Notes under the pieces: generated by a model | What the model saw: only the letters and a program-made list of their open reading frames with translations | What the model was told of the DNA's origin: nothing | Databases searched by the model: none | In this document: positions 24,624 to 33,964 of the stretch, piece by piece | Layout of the letters: every line of letters starts with the position of its first letter | How positions within the stretch are numbered: the stretch's first letter is position 1 | From: an uncultured Ectothiorhodospiraceae bacterium | GTDB taxonomy: Bacteria; Pseudomonadota; Gammaproteobacteria; S012-40 | Assembly: GCA_945787125.1 (NCBI GenBank) | Contig: CALZHW010000021.1 | Location: forward strand, 1-34,563 | Direction: 5' to 3' | DNA length: 34,563 nucleotides | Made by a program: the position numbers and the translations under genes

Positions 24624-25706
24624 ATGACCGAATACCCTATTACTAATCTTAACGTAATATCTCAAGAGCTATTACCGACGCCAAGTGAAATAAAAACTCG
24701 CCTTCCGCTGACGGAAGAAATTGAGCAATTTGTGCTTAGTGGTCGCGAAACAATACGCAATATCCTCGATCATAAAGATCACAGGTTATTTGTGGTCATT
24801 GGCCCTTGTTCAATCCATGACCCGGTTGCAGCAATGGATTACGCCCATCGTCTTAAAAAACTGTCTGATGAAATTCAAGACACGATCTACATCGTCATGC
24901 GCGTCTATTTTGAGAAACCACGCACCACGGTGGGCTGGAAAGGGCTCATCAATGACCCTAAAATGGACGATTCTTTTGACATAAAAACAGGTCTTTTTAC
25001 AGCACGAAAATTACTCTTAGACATTGCAAAACTCGGCTTACCCACCGCGACTGAAGCCTTGGACCCAATAACACCACAATATATTGCCGATCTCATCAGC
25101 TGGACCGCCATTGGCGCCAGAACTACCGAATCACAAACCCATCGTGAAATGGCCTCAGGCTTATCAACCCCGATCGGTTTCAAGAATGGCACTGACGGTA
25201 GTTTGGAAGTTGCGATCAATGCACTGCATTCTGCATCCAGTCCACATCACTTTTTGGGCATAAATCAGGATGGTGCTTGCGCAGTCTTTCGCACCAAGGG
25301 CAATCAACATGGGCATGTCGTATTGCGCGGCGGTGGCGGTAAAACAAATTATGATTCGGTTGGGGTAAAGCTTTGCGAAGAAGAGTTGAAAAAAGGCAAT
25401 CTGGCACCCAGCATTTCGATCGATTGCAGCCATGGAAACTCACAGAAAAAACCTGAGCTACAAGCACTTGTGGTTGAAAACTGTGTAAATCAAATACTCG
25501 AAGGCAATAAATCCATTGTCTCATTGATGCTGGAAAGTAATATTGGCTGGGGCAACCAGGCAATACCGACTGATCTAAGCCAGTTGAAATATGGCGTATC
25601 GGTTACTGATGCCTGCATAGACTGGGAAACGACTGAAAAAGTGTTGCGTGAAGCACATAACAAACTGAAAACTGTACTGCCAACCCGCTTTTCAGCGTCA
25701 GCCTGA
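24624..25706 (+). CDS. 3-deoxy-7-phosphoheptulonate (DAHP) synthase, AroF/G/H type
   Basis: The 360-residue enzyme matches the class I DAHP synthases: FVVIGPCSIHDPVAAMDYA near the start, RVYFEKPRTTVGWKGLINDP, the HVVLRGGGGKTNYD metal and phosphate site, and IDCSHGNSQKKP. It condenses phosphoenolpyruvate with erythrose 4-phosphate in the first step of aromatic amino acid synthesis. The N-terminal arm that binds the feedback inhibitor is present, but I cannot tell Phe, Tyr or Trp sensitivity. No clear ribosome-binding site is visible. The rlmKL gene begins six bases after the stop. Confidence 0.95.
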   Translation: MTEYPITNLNVISQELLPTPSEIKTRLPLTEEIEQFVLSGRETIRNILDHKDHRLFVVIGPCSIHDPVAAMDYAHRLKKLSDEIQDTIYIVMRVYFEKPRTTVGWKGLINDPKMDDSFDIKTGLFTARKLLLDIAKLGLPTATEALDPITPQYIADLISWTAIGARTTESQTHREMASGLSTPIGFKNGTDGSLEVAINALHSASSPHHFLGINQDGACAVFRTKGNQHGHVVLRGGGGKTNYDSVGVKLCEEELKKGNLAPSISIDCSHGNSQKKPELQALVVENCVNQILEGNKSIVSLMLESNIGWGNQAIPTDLSQLKYGVSVTDACIDWETTEKVLREAHNKLKTVLPTRFSASA

Positions 25707-25712
25707 CAGCGG

Positions 25713-27878
25713 ATGCCAGATACTAGTTTCCCATTATTTATCAGCTGCGCCAAAGGTCAGGAAGATCTGATCAACAATGAACTAACCGCCCTGGAACTCG
25801 ATGATGTACAAATCAAAATGGGTGGCGTGTCCTGCACAGCAACGTTAAAGCAAAGTCTGCAAATCTGCCTTTGGTCAAGAATCGCCGCACGGGTTTTATT
25901 GAGCCTCAAAGCTTTTGACGCCGAAGACGAAACCCAGCTTTACAATGAACTGGTTGACTTTCCATGGTCAGATGTCATCGATGTCACTCAATCATTTGCG
26001 GTGGATTGCAAGCTCAATGGCAGCAATATTACTCACAGCAAATTCGCCGCACTGCGAACAAAGGACGCTATTGTTGATTATTTTCGTCAGCAGCAAGATC
26101 AGCGTCCCAATGTAGAAACACAGCAACCCGAATTACAATTCAGCTTATATATCAATCGAAACCAGGCAACGCTTTACCTGGATTTATCCGGCGAAAGTCT
26201 GCATAAACGTGGCTACCGGGTCAGTGGAGAACGCGCCCCATTAAAAGAAAATCTTGCTGCCGCCATTTTAATGCGTTGCAAATGGCCCGAACGTGCGCGA
26301 GAGAAACAAGCCTTGGTCGACCCTATGTGCGGCTCAGGAACCTTACTGATTGAAGCAGCACTGATTGCCTCGAATACAGCGCCGGGGTTAAATCGAACCT
26401 ATTACGGTTTTCTCGGCTGGAAAAAATTTGATGCGTCACTGTGGCAATCCATCCTGGCGAATGCAAAAGAACAACAAGATTTTTCGCAAATGCCATCGAT
26501 CACGGGTTACGATAATGACAAACATGCGATTTATTCCAGCAAGCAAAATATTCAGGCTGCTCAACTGGATGAATATATCCATATTGAAAGACGCGAAATA
26601 GATCAAGCCTCACCTCGCCTGGCATCTGATCGCGGCATTATTGTGGTCAACCCGCCCTATGGCGAGCGCATTGGGGAGTCGGAAGAACTGTCGGAATTAT
26701 ATTCCCAGATGGGTGAACAGTTTAAAAACCAATTTCTGCACTGGGATGCCTTTGTTTTTACGAATAGCGAGACACTCGGCAAAGCAATTCCGCTACGCGC
26801 TTATAAGAGCAACTCACTCTATAATGGCGCCCTCGCCTGCAAATTGCTGCATTTTCACATCGAACCAAACTGGTTTTTTGAAGCCAGCGATGGCTTTCGC
26901 TATATCCCGCTTGAAGCACGCGATAATGGCTGCCAAATGTTTAGCAACCGTTTGCAGAAAAATCTGCGCCACCTCCGCAAATGGGCTAAGCGAGAAAACA
27001 TAGATTGTTATCGAGTATATGATGCGGATATGCCTGAGTATGCAATTGCCATTGACCTTTACCAAAGCGAGCAAATATTAATCAATGTGCAAGAGTATGA
27101 AGCACCGAAAGACATTCCGGAAAAGGTCAGTAAAAAACGCTTGAATGATGCCTTAAGTACTATTCTAGATGTGTTTGCAGTTGAAAAAAACCAGATATAC
27201 TGGAAAACACGCAAACAGCAAAAAGGTCTGGCGCAATATGAAAAACAAGAACAAAATGTCGCTTATCATATAATTCATGAAAGCAATCTGCAATTTCTCG
27301 TCAGTTTGAATAACTACCTGGATACCGGCATTTTTCTTGATCACCGCAAAACTCGGCGATTGATTGCTGATCTTGCATATAACAAATCTTTTCTTAATTT
27401 GTTTTGTTACACTGGCGCCGCCAGCGTTTACGCGGCTCAAGGCGGAGCAACTTCCACGCTTTCCGTAGATATGTCTAAAACCTACCTCAACTGGGCGAAG
27501 CGTAATTTTTCCCTCAACCAGCTTACCGATGACAATTATTTATTTGAACAAGCAGATTGTTTACAATGGATAAAACAATGTGAACAGACCTTTGATTTAA
27601 TTTTTCTTGATCCACCGAGTTTTTCTAACTCCAAACGTATGGATTCCCATTTTTCTGTGCAAGACAATCATGAGACATTGATTCAAGACTGCATGCAATT
27701 GCTGGATAAAAATGGCATATTAATTTTTTCCAATAACTATCGACGTTTTAAAATGTCAGCATTAGTTATGGAGAGTTTTAACGTAGAAAACATTTCAAAT
27801 AAAACCCTACCCGAAGATTTCAAACGCAACCCCAATATTAACAATTGCTGGAAAATAACACACAAGCTTGTAAGTTAA
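25713..27878 (+). CDS. rlmL: Fused 23S rRNA methyltransferase RlmKL
   Basis: At 721 residues this is the fused enzyme found in gammaproteobacteria. The N-terminal half has a THUMP domain (about 45-155) and the RlmL methyltransferase with VDPMCGSGTLLIEAAL and the catalytic NPPYGE near 312. The C-terminal half, RlmK, has FLDHRKTRRL, LFCYTGAASVYAA (SAM site) and LDPPSFSNSKRM near 632. It makes m2G2445 and m7G2069 in 23S rRNA. The ATG lies six bases after the DAHP synthase stop, so the two genes share a transcript. A dispersed repeat begins directly after the stop. Confidence 0.95.
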   Translation: MPDTSFPLFISCAKGQEDLINNELTALELDDVQIKMGGVSCTATLKQSLQICLWSRIAARVLLSLKAFDAEDETQLYNELVDFPWSDVIDVTQSFAVDCKLNGSNITHSKFAALRTKDAIVDYFRQQQDQRPNVETQQPELQFSLYINRNQATLYLDLSGESLHKRGYRVSGERAPLKENLAAAILMRCKWPERAREKQALVDPMCGSGTLLIEAALIASNTAPGLNRTYYGFLGWKKFDASLWQSILANAKEQQDFSQMPSITGYDNDKHAIYSSKQNIQAAQLDEYIHIERREIDQASPRLASDRGIIVVNPPYGERIGESEELSELYSQMGEQFKNQFLHWDAFVFTNSETLGKAIPLRAYKSNSLYNGALACKLLHFHIEPNWFFEASDGFRYIPLEARDNGCQMFSNRLQKNLRHLRKWAKRENIDCYRVYDADMPEYAIAIDLYQSEQILINVQEYEAPKDIPEKVSKKRLNDALSTILDVFAVEKNQIYWKTRKQQKGLAQYEKQEQNVAYHIIHESNLQFLVSLNNYLDTGIFLDHRKTRRLIADLAYNKSFLNLFCYTGAASVYAAQGGATSTLSVDMSKTYLNWAKRNFSLNQLTDDNYLFEQADCLQWIKQCEQTFDLIFLDPPSFSNSKRMDSHFSVQDNHETLIQDCMQLLDKNGILIFSNNYRRFKMSALVMESFNVENISNKTLPEDFKRNPNINNCWKITHKLVS

Positions 27879-27880
27879 TA

Positions 27881-28071
27881 CTCTCAATCGACGTTCAATA
27901 ACTGCTGCATCGCGCCACCTTCTAGCACCAGTAGCGGCAATGCCTTATCGAGAGACACCGTGAATACGTCCCTGTAGGCTTGGCGGCAGCATCCATGCTG
28001 CCAACGCTCTCGATAAGGCATTTTGCCACTACGGGTGCTGGTTATGGAGAATAGTTAAACTCCGATTATGT
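27881..28071. repeat. Dispersed palindromic repeat, copy after rlmKL
   Basis: It begins with CTCTCAATCGACGTTCAATA three bases after the rlmKL stop and ends with TTAAACTCCGATTATG. Inside are CCTTATCGAGAG / CTCTCGATAAGG, GTAGCGGCAA / TTGCCACTAC, and the REP-like GTAGGCTTGGCGGCAGCATC followed by CATGCTGCC. Same orientation as the copy at 12283. Confidence 0.85.
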
Positions 28072-28111
28072 ATATTAAGTCTTTTCCCATAAACCACTTT
28101 GCTATTAACGC

Positions 28112-28304
28112 AGAATTGATTTAAATTTACCCCGGATATTTCATGAATTCACGAGATTATCGCAAAGAGATTTGATTTTACAGAAGATTATCTGATTGAG
28201 CGCCATACCCGTGCGTACGGTCGATTGAAGATAATCTTCTGTAGAATCAAAGATCAAGCGAGAAATCGTGTAATTCATGAATTATCCGGGTTAGATTCAA
28301 TTCT
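28112..28304. repeat. Large foldback (about 190 bp) forming the leader of the AGCS gene
   Basis: Almost the whole segment is an inverted repeat around a center near 28207. The best-paired block is TTTGATTTTACAGAAGATTATC (about 28170-28192) with its complement at 28230-28252, one mismatch in 22. Outer blocks also pair: AGAATTGA with TCAATTCT at the tips, CCCGGAT with ATCCGGG, TTCATGAATT with AATTCATGAA. It shares nothing obvious with the dispersed repeat next to it. The right edge is 28 bases before the symporter start. Confidence 0.85.
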
Positions 28305-28332
28305 CGAAATATACGGCAATAAGGTAAACAAT

Positions 28333-29676
28333 ATGGATTTCATTACGGATTTTTTCAAATCGGTTAACGGCATCGTTTGGGGTGCGCCAATGCTAGTCGC
28401 CATTTTAGGCACCGGCATATTCCTTACAATCGGTTTAAAATTTGTCCCTATTAGAAAAATTGGCGCAGGTTTCAAACTCTTGTGGCAAGGACGAACAGCG
28501 GAAGGTGAAGGCGATATCTCAGCCTTTAACGCATTAATGACCTCATTGGCCGCAACTATTGGAACCGGTAACATCGCCGGTGTCGCCACCGCGATTTTTA
28601 TTGGCGGGCCAGGCGCATTGTTCTGGATGTGGTGTACTGCGCTAGTCGGCATGGCAACAAAATATGCAGAAGCCGTTTGCGCAGTGCATTACCGCGAAAC
28701 AGACGAACGCGGCATGCATGTGGGTGGCCCGATGTACTACATAAAAAACGGCCTTTCCAGTAAATGGACGTGGCTCGGCACAGTATTCGCTATTTTCGGT
28801 GCTATTGCCGGTTTTGGTATTGGCAATACCGTGCAGGCTAATTCAGTGGCCGCAGTCTTACACAGCAATTTCAACATTCCGATTTGGTTAACTGGCTTAG
28901 TCTTAATGGTATTAGTGGGTGCGGTGTTAATCGGTGGTATAAAACGTATATCAAGTATTGCAGCTAAACTAGTACCGGTGATGGCGATCGCTTATATCAT
29001 CGCTGGCGTGATCTTTATCTTATTGAATCTGCCGGCCTTGCCTGGTGCAATATTACAAATTATCGAAAGCGCTTTTACCCCGGTCGCCGCGCAAGGTGGA
29101 TTTGCCGGTGCGGCAGTATGGGCAGCGATTCAATTTGGTGTTGCACGTGGAATATTTTCCAACGAAGCAGGGTTAGGTAGTGCACCAATCGCCCATGCGG
29201 CGGCGAAAACAAATAGCCCGGTCAAACAAGGTTTAGTTGCCATGTTGGGCACATTTATCGACACACTGATTCTTTGTTCAATCACCGGGTTGGTTATCGT
29301 CATTTCAGGTGCATGGACCAGTGGCGAAACCGGCGCAGCACTTTCTTCACTGGCATTTGCCTCATCATTACCCGGCGGCAATTATGTTGTTGCCATCGCG
29401 CTCAGTGTATTTGCGTTTACTACCATCCTGGGGTGGAGTTATTACGGTGAACGCTGCGTGGAGTATCTATTCGGTGTGCGCTCAATAATTGGCTTTCGAG
29501 TACTGTGGATACTTGCTGTGCCCATAGGCGCCATGGCGCAACTTGATTTTATCTGGCTAATGGCAGACACCTTAAATGCACTCATGGCGCTACCGAATTT
29601 AATCGCCCTGCTGCTGCTATCACCCGTGGTCTTTAAACTCACTAAAGATTATTTTCAGAAACTGGAGAGCAAGTAA
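28333..29676 (+). CDS. AGCS-family sodium (or proton):alanine/glycine symporter
   Basis: The 447-residue integral membrane protein has about eleven hydrophobic segments and the family landmarks: NALMTSLAATIGTGNIAGVA, the ALFWMWCTALVGMATKYAE block, RGIFSNEAGLGSAPIAHAAA, and GTFIDTLILCSITGLVIV. It imports small neutral amino acids with sodium. I chose ATG 28333, with AAGG seven bases ahead and the family's usual N-terminus; a longer open frame from TTG 28225 would read through the foldback element. A bidirectional terminator follows 14 bases after the stop. Confidence 0.92.
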   Translation: MDFITDFFKSVNGIVWGAPMLVAILGTGIFLTIGLKFVPIRKIGAGFKLLWQGRTAEGEGDISAFNALMTSLAATIGTGNIAGVATAIFIGGPGALFWMWCTALVGMATKYAEAVCAVHYRETDERGMHVGGPMYYIKNGLSSKWTWLGTVFAIFGAIAGFGIGNTVQANSVAAVLHSNFNIPIWLTGLVLMVLVGAVLIGGIKRISSIAAKLVPVMAIAYIIAGVIFILLNLPALPGAILQIIESAFTPVAAQGGFAGAAVWAAIQFGVARGIFSNEAGLGSAPIAHAAAKTNSPVKQGLVAMLGTFIDTLILCSITGLVIVISGAWTSGETGAALSSLAFASSLPGGNYVVAIALSVFAFTTILGWSYYGERCVEYLFGVRSIIGFRVLWILAVPIGAMAQLDFIWLMADTLNALMALPNLIALLLLSPVVFKLTKDYFQKLESK

Positions 29677-29690
29677 AAAAAGTAAGCAAA

Positions 29691-29720
29691 AATAGGGGCG
29701 AAATATATCTCGCCCCTATT
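29691..29720. terminator. Bidirectional terminator between AGCS and SulP genes
   Basis: AATAGGGGCGA and TCGCCCCTATT form a perfect 11-bp stem with an 8-base loop between two convergent genes. On the minus strand it is followed by TTTTTGCTTACTTTTTTTAC, a clear T-rich tract; on the plus strand the tail is only moderately T-rich. Confidence 0.9.
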
Positions 29721-29754
29721 CAGGTTTAGTCTTTAATAACTGATTTTGCCGGCG

Positions 29755-31284
29755 TTAAGCGTGGCGATCGTCGGCAATAAAATATTTCGGATCTTCCATG
29801 ATGTTTACTTCGACCAGATTGCCCGCTTTGTCCAACAACTCCAAACATTCTGGACTGAGATGTCTTAAATGCAGTTTTTTACCCAGCGCCAGGTAGCGAT
29901 CAGCTAACGCATCAATTGCTTCAATCGCCGAGTGGTCATAAACCCGTGAACGGCGAAAATCAATGACCACTTCATCAGGATCGTCGTGTGGAGTAAATAG
30001 GTTTGAAAAATTATGGACTGAGCTGAAAAATAAAGGGCCATTCAGGAAATAATGTTTAGCGCCCTTTTCATCAATTTCAGAATCGACATAAATATTTTTC
30101 GCGTGCTGCCAGGCAAATACCAAGGCAGATACGATTACACCAACAATGACTGCGACGGCTAAATCTGTCGCGACGGTAACGCCTGACACCAGAATAAGTA
30201 CAAATGCATCCGACTTAGGAATTTTACCGAGAATACGAAAACTCGACCATTCGAAGGTCCCTATCACCACAATGAACATCACCCCAATAAGGGCAGCAAC
30301 AGGAATCATCTCAATCAATGGGGATGCAACCAAGATAAACAATAATAAAAACAACGCTGCCGAAATACCGGATAAACGCCCACGACCACCAGAATTAACA
30401 TTAATCATACTCTGACCAATCATCGCACAACCACCCATGCCACCAAAGCAACCTGTGACGGTATTTGCCACACCCTGACCAATACATTCTTTGTTACCAC
30501 GGCCCCGAGTTTCGGTCAGCTCATCGATCAGTGACATTGTTAACAATGACTCAATAAGTCCAATTGCGGCAAATACGATGGAATACGGCAAAATTATCCA
30601 CAAGGTTTCCCACGTCAGTGGCACTCCAGGAATATGGAACTCAGGAAAACCGCCTGCAATTGATGCCACTTCCCCAACAGTTTTTGTGTCAAGTCCAAAT
30701 ACAACAACTAAACCCGTCACCACGATAATAGCCGCAAGCGATGACGGTATGGCGCGTGTTAAGCGAGGTAGAAACTGGATGATGATCATCGTCAAGGCAA
30801 TGAGACCCAGCATCAAATATAGGGTGAAGCCACTCATCCAATCCATCACGCCATCTTCGCCAGGGGTTTGAAAACTTTGCAACTGCGCAAGAAAAATCAC
30901 AATAGCCAGACCATTCACAAAGCCCAACATGACAGAGTGCGGCACCATGCGAATAAATTTCCCGAGCCGAAACACCCCAGCGGAAATCTGGATAATGCCC
31001 ATGAGCACCACAGCAGCAAATAAATATTCAACCCCGTGATCCGCCACCAAGGCGACCATAACCACGGCTAACGCGCCAGTAGCACCTGAAATCATGCCTG
31101 GGCGGCCACCAATTGTTGCGGTGATTAACCCCACCATGAACGCCGCATACAGTCCAACCAACGGGTTGACTCCGGCAACAAAAGCAAACGCCACAGCCTC
31201 CGGCACTAACGCAATTGCCACCGTGAGACCCGATAAAACATCGTCTTTCGTACTGGCGAACCGATTTACAAACAGGGAAATCAT
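29755..31284 (-). CDS. SulP-family anion transporter with STAS domain
   Basis: The 509-residue protein opens with the SulP signature ([32 protein letters not shown]), has 10-12 membrane segments including [19 protein letters not shown] and the [11 protein letters not shown] loop, and ends in a cytoplasmic STAS domain (about 405-500, [20 protein letters not shown]). SulP proteins carry sulfate, bicarbonate or other anions. The sequence resembles the bacterial SulP group with a short STAS domain, for which bicarbonate or sulfate are both possible. I chose ATG 31284, preceded by GGAAAGAGAAATAC; the frame stays open further upstream but lacks a better start. Confidence 0.92.
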   Translation of the reverse strand: MISLFVNRFASTKDDVLSGLTVAIALVPEAVAFAFVAGVNPLVGLYAAFMVGLITATIGGRPGMISGATGALAVVMVALVADHGVEYLFAAVVLMGIIQISAGVFRLGKFIRMVPHSVMLGFVNGLAIVIFLAQLQSFQTPGEDGVMDWMSGFTLYLMLGLIALTMIIIQFLPRLTRAIPSSLAAIIVVTGLVVVFGLDTKTVGEVASIAGGFPEFHIPGVPLTWETLWIILPYSIVFAAIGLIESLLTMSLIDELTETRGRGNKECIGQGVANTVTGCFGGMGGCAMIGQSMINVNSGGRGRLSGISAALFLLLFILVASPLIEMIPVAALIGVMFIVVIGTFEWSSFRILGKIPKSDAFVLILVSGVTVATDLAVAVIVGVIVSALVFAWQHAKNIYVDSEIDEKGAKHYFLNGPLFFSSVHNFSNLFTPHDDPDEVVIDFRRSRVYDHSAIEAIDALADRYLALGKKLHLRHLSPECLELLDKAGNLVEVNIMEDPKYFIADDRHA

Positions 31285-31763
31285 GTATTTCTCTTTCCTT
31301 ATATATTTAACCGCAGAAAAAGCGGCGCACTCTAACAAAATGTTGATTTTATGTCAAAAATACGACACTTGAAGCACCCATCCACACGGAATTGCGCGAC
31401 AAACTAAATGTCCAATTTAGTGGAGGGTAATATTTTGATGAATAATAGGATCTAATTTTACGAGTTCATACACGTTCTAAAGTCTCGTTTGATCGTTGAT
31501 TCTACAATAGGTTTTGTGTTCTTTCGTATATACAATAAATATTCCGTTTAGGCAGAAAAGTGATACCTAAAATAAGTCTCGGTATAATTTGTAGCGCCTC
31601 CATACGGAAATCGGCCTAGCGATTGCTTAATAAATAGAAATAGGAATTAAAATAGAAATAGGCTCATTAAATTTTTCAGTACATTCAGTACATTAGTTTT
31701 TAAGTTTTTAGAGCCCTGTGGCGACATATTTACTACACAGTCAGCATCTAAAGGAGAATTCTC
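31285..31763. other. Divergent intergenic region with a partial foldback copy
   Basis: No gene is seen. ACTAAAT/ATTTAGT form a small hairpin at 31403-31421. From about 31448 to 31510 the sequence aligns with the complement of the right arm of the foldback at 28112-28304; the best stretch is TCTCGTTTGATCGTTGATTC (31483-31502) against TCTCGCTTGATCTTTGATTC, two mismatches in 20, then CTACA in both. The remaining 250 bases hold the leader of the DUF2892-like gene. Confidence 0.5.
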
Positions 31764-32003
31764 ATGGCACAACCATATCACGTGGCATTTAGCGGGTTTG
31801 AACGTGTATTACGCGGCTGCCTCGGCACTATATTGTTATTATTGGCTTTCACAGTTGCATTAACGATTAGCACTACATGGTTTGCAACCATGAATTTCAT
31901 CGCGATGTACCCATTATTTACCGCACTTGTTGCTTGGGATCCGATATATCTCAGTATTGAAACAATGAAACAATACAGCGCCGACATCCGGGTTTTTAAT
32001 TAA
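31764..32003 (+). CDS. Small DUF2892-like membrane protein
   Basis: The 79-residue protein has RVLRGCLGTILLLLAFTVAL, a second hydrophobic segment, then YPLFTALVAWDPIYLSIETM. The pattern (R.LR...G..L......, then P.....W.P.Y) resembles the DUF2892/YgaP transmembrane domain family, which forms a two-helix membrane hairpin, in some proteins attached to a rhodanese domain. The Cys-Pro of the usual end is Asp-Pro here. AAGGAG lies eight bases before the ATG. No partner gene is adjacent. Confidence 0.65.
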   Translation: MAQPYHVAFSGFERVLRGCLGTILLLLAFTVALTISTTWFATMNFIAMYPLFTALVAWDPIYLSIETMKQYSADIRVFN

Positions 32004-32211
32004 TTATTCAGAATATTACTGCCAAAAGCCAGAATGTAGTCAAGATAGGCAGAAATTGTAGCGTCATCCTTTCGCCAGGGTCGGATTTTAACTGATTTTG
32101 ACCTGCAAACATAACACTTTTCGGTTTTTCCCAATTCACCTGCAGCACTCTTCAATAAGTCCATAAACAACGTCGAGAGACGAGCCTCTAACTGAATGTG
32201 AAAGCTTGAGG

Positions 32212-32251
32212 TATAATAAGCAGAAATAGAGGCAATCTTTACCTTATTGCC
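32212..32251 (+). promoter_or_regulatory. Possible hisC promoter -10 box and leader hairpin
   Basis: A TATAAT at 32212-32217 lies 65 bases upstream of the hisC start; no good -35 box is seen. Just downstream GGCAAT (32231-32236) and ATTGCC (32246-32251) can form a small hairpin in the leader. Confidence 0.35.
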
Positions 32252-32282
32252 AGAGTCTGGTTATTGTCCTAGAGAAGAATTA

Positions 32283-33323
32283 ATGAATAAATATTGGAGC
32301 ACGCTCTGTAAAAAATTATCCCCATACGTGCCTGGGGAACAACCACAAGATCAACAATACATAAAACTTAATACCAATGAAAACCCCTTCCCCCCCTCAG
32401 CGTCTACATTGCAAAAGATTCAGCAAAAACTTTCTGCAAGCCTGCGCCTTTATCCTGACCCTGAAGCCAGTGTTTTAAAAAATGCATTAGCGACCCACTA
32501 TGGGCTGCAGCAAGATGAAGTTTTTGTCGGCAATGGCTCTGACGAAGTTTTAGCATTCAGTTTCATGGCATTTTACAAAGATAAGACAGTGACTTTTCCA
32601 GATATCACTTATAGTTATTATCCTGTTTATTGCAATTTATTTGATATTAATTCTATAACCTTCCCACTCAATGAGCGTTTTGAAATAGATATTACTAATA
32701 TTCCAGAAAACGCCGAAGGCATCATTTTCCCTAACCCCAATGCACCCACGGGAATTGGCCTGGCAAGAAATGTTATTGAAAAAATATTGATAAAGTACCC
32801 CGACAAAGTGCTGATCGTTGATGAAGCGTACGTCGATTTCGGTGGGGAAAGCAGCATCCCGTTAGTTTCGAAATATCCGAATTTACTCGTTGTGCAAACT
32901 TTTTCCAAATCCCGCTCACTCGCCGGTTTACGCGTCGGCTTTGCTGTGGGAAACCCAGCACTCATAGAAGGCTTGAACCGAGTAAAAGATTCGTTCAATT
33001 CATACCCCTTAGATAGCCTGGCGATTTGTGGCGCGGTAGCCGCTATCGAGGATCAAGCGTATTTCGAGCACTGCTGTAGTGAAATCATGGAGACGCGTGA
33101 ATGGGTTCGCGAACAATTATCAACATTGTCATTTGAGGTATTACCCTCCCAGGCGAATTTTTTATTTGCCAAACCCACGCATAACGATGCAGAGTCTGTT
33201 TATCAACAACTAAAACAGCGAGGCGTATTGGTACGTCACTTCAAAAAACCAAGAATCAATGAATATCTACGTATAACCATTGGCACCAAAGAAGAAATGC
33301 AAAAATTCATTGATAAACTTTAA
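32283..33323 (+). CDS. hisC: Histidinol-phosphate aminotransferase
   Basis: The 346-residue protein is a fold-type I PLP enzyme. It starts with the family's IKLNTNENPFPPS, has YPDPEASVLKNALATHYG, NPNAPTG (substrate-binding), VDEAYVDF with Asp180 contacting PLP, and TFSKSRSLAGLRVGF with the PLP-binding Lys209. It converts imidazole-acetol phosphate to histidinol phosphate; related enzymes also act on aromatic amino acids. ATG 32283 has AGAGAAGAA just ahead and gives the normal N-terminus. It is not in a his operon here. A truncated dispersed repeat starts at the stop codon. Confidence 0.93.
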   Translation: MNKYWSTLCKKLSPYVPGEQPQDQQYIKLNTNENPFPPSASTLQKIQQKLSASLRLYPDPEASVLKNALATHYGLQQDEVFVGNGSDEVLAFSFMAFYKDKTVTFPDITYSYYPVYCNLFDINSITFPLNERFEIDITNIPENAEGIIFPNPNAPTGIGLARNVIEKILIKYPDKVLIVDEAYVDFGGESSIPLVSKYPNLLVVQTFSKSRSLAGLRVGFAVGNPALIEGLNRVKDSFNSYPLDSLAICGAVAAIEDQAYFEHCCSEIMETREWVREQLSTLSFEVLPSQANFLFAKPTHNDAESVYQQLKQRGVLVRHFKKPRINEYLRITIGTKEEMQKFIDKL

Positions 33324-33430
33324 CAATCGAAGTTCAAATGCATTCCCCGTAATCAGAGCTCGTAGTGGCTCCCTGCGGCAAAGCTTTATTGAGAGTGTTG
33401 GCAGCAGGGATGCTGCCGTCAAGCCTGGGT
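33323..33430. repeat. Dispersed palindromic repeat, truncated copy after hisC
   Basis: AACAATCGAAGTTCAAATGC begins at the hisC stop, followed by the family blocks ATTCCCCGTAATCAGAGCTC, GTAGTGGC, TTATTGAGAGTG and GGCAGCAGGGATGCTGCC, then TCAAGCCTGG. After that the match is lost, so only the left half survives. Between GTAGTGGC and GGCAAAGC there is a small insertion (TCCCTGC). Confidence 0.8.
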
Positions 33431-33931
33431 TACACATAGACTATGCGTAGCAATGTAATCTCTTTTCTTAGGCACATTTATCACAAAGGTGAAAAAATAA
33501 ACATCGTCAACTGCCTGGCTACAAACAAAGCAAACATGTCAAAGTGGACAAGTACCTAGCTTCACTTGAAAATATTGAGAGAGAAACTCATTCGAAAGCG
33601 ATGAGATTTTGATTTATTTCGGAAACAGTAAAGCTCCTTCCGGCACAAAGCAGTCCTTTAGAAAATACTTATATTTATCATGCCAAATAGAAAAAGCGGA
33701 CGTTCAATTTAAAACGTCGAATATTATATTTTTCCAAAATCTTCGGTAAAGAACCAATTTAGGCATGACCGCTAGCACCCTGTAGCAGCCTTTTGTAAGA
33801 TAAAGCTTAACTAAAGGTTTGTCGCGTTAGTAGACTTTGAGGTTACTCCCTAAAGGTGGCCGCTGTTGGGCGGATAGCGAAACTAAATCGGCCCGATCAT
33901 TTACTCTGCTTTGTGCAAAGAAATGATATTT
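33431..33931. other. Intergenic, possible gene scrap
   Basis: About 500 bases with no recognisable gene. One plus-strand frame near 33497-33612 reads LPGYKQSKHVKVDKYLASLE and then NIERETHSKAMRF before a stop; it has no start and matches no family I know. Confidence 0.4.
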
Positions 33932-33956
33932 GGTGCGATGCACAAGCTATCGCACC
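33932..33956 (-). terminator. Terminator hairpin of the Mrr-type gene
   Basis: GGTGCGAT and ATCGCACC form a perfect 8-bp stem with a 9-base loop, eight bases beyond the stop codon of the minus-strand gene. The downstream tail on that strand (AAATATCATTTCTTTG) is moderately T-rich. Confidence 0.7.
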
Positions 33957-33964
33957 CTATCTCG

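Noticed and set aside
28225-28332. A longer N-terminus for the AGCS symporter from TTG 28225
   Set aside because: It would be encoded by the right arm of the foldback, and the family N-terminus and ribosome-binding site fit ATG 28333.
213-33430. A CRISPR array made of the recurring repeats
   Set aside because: Copies are 190 bp long, kilobases apart and in both orientations; no short regularly spaced repeats and no cas genes are present.
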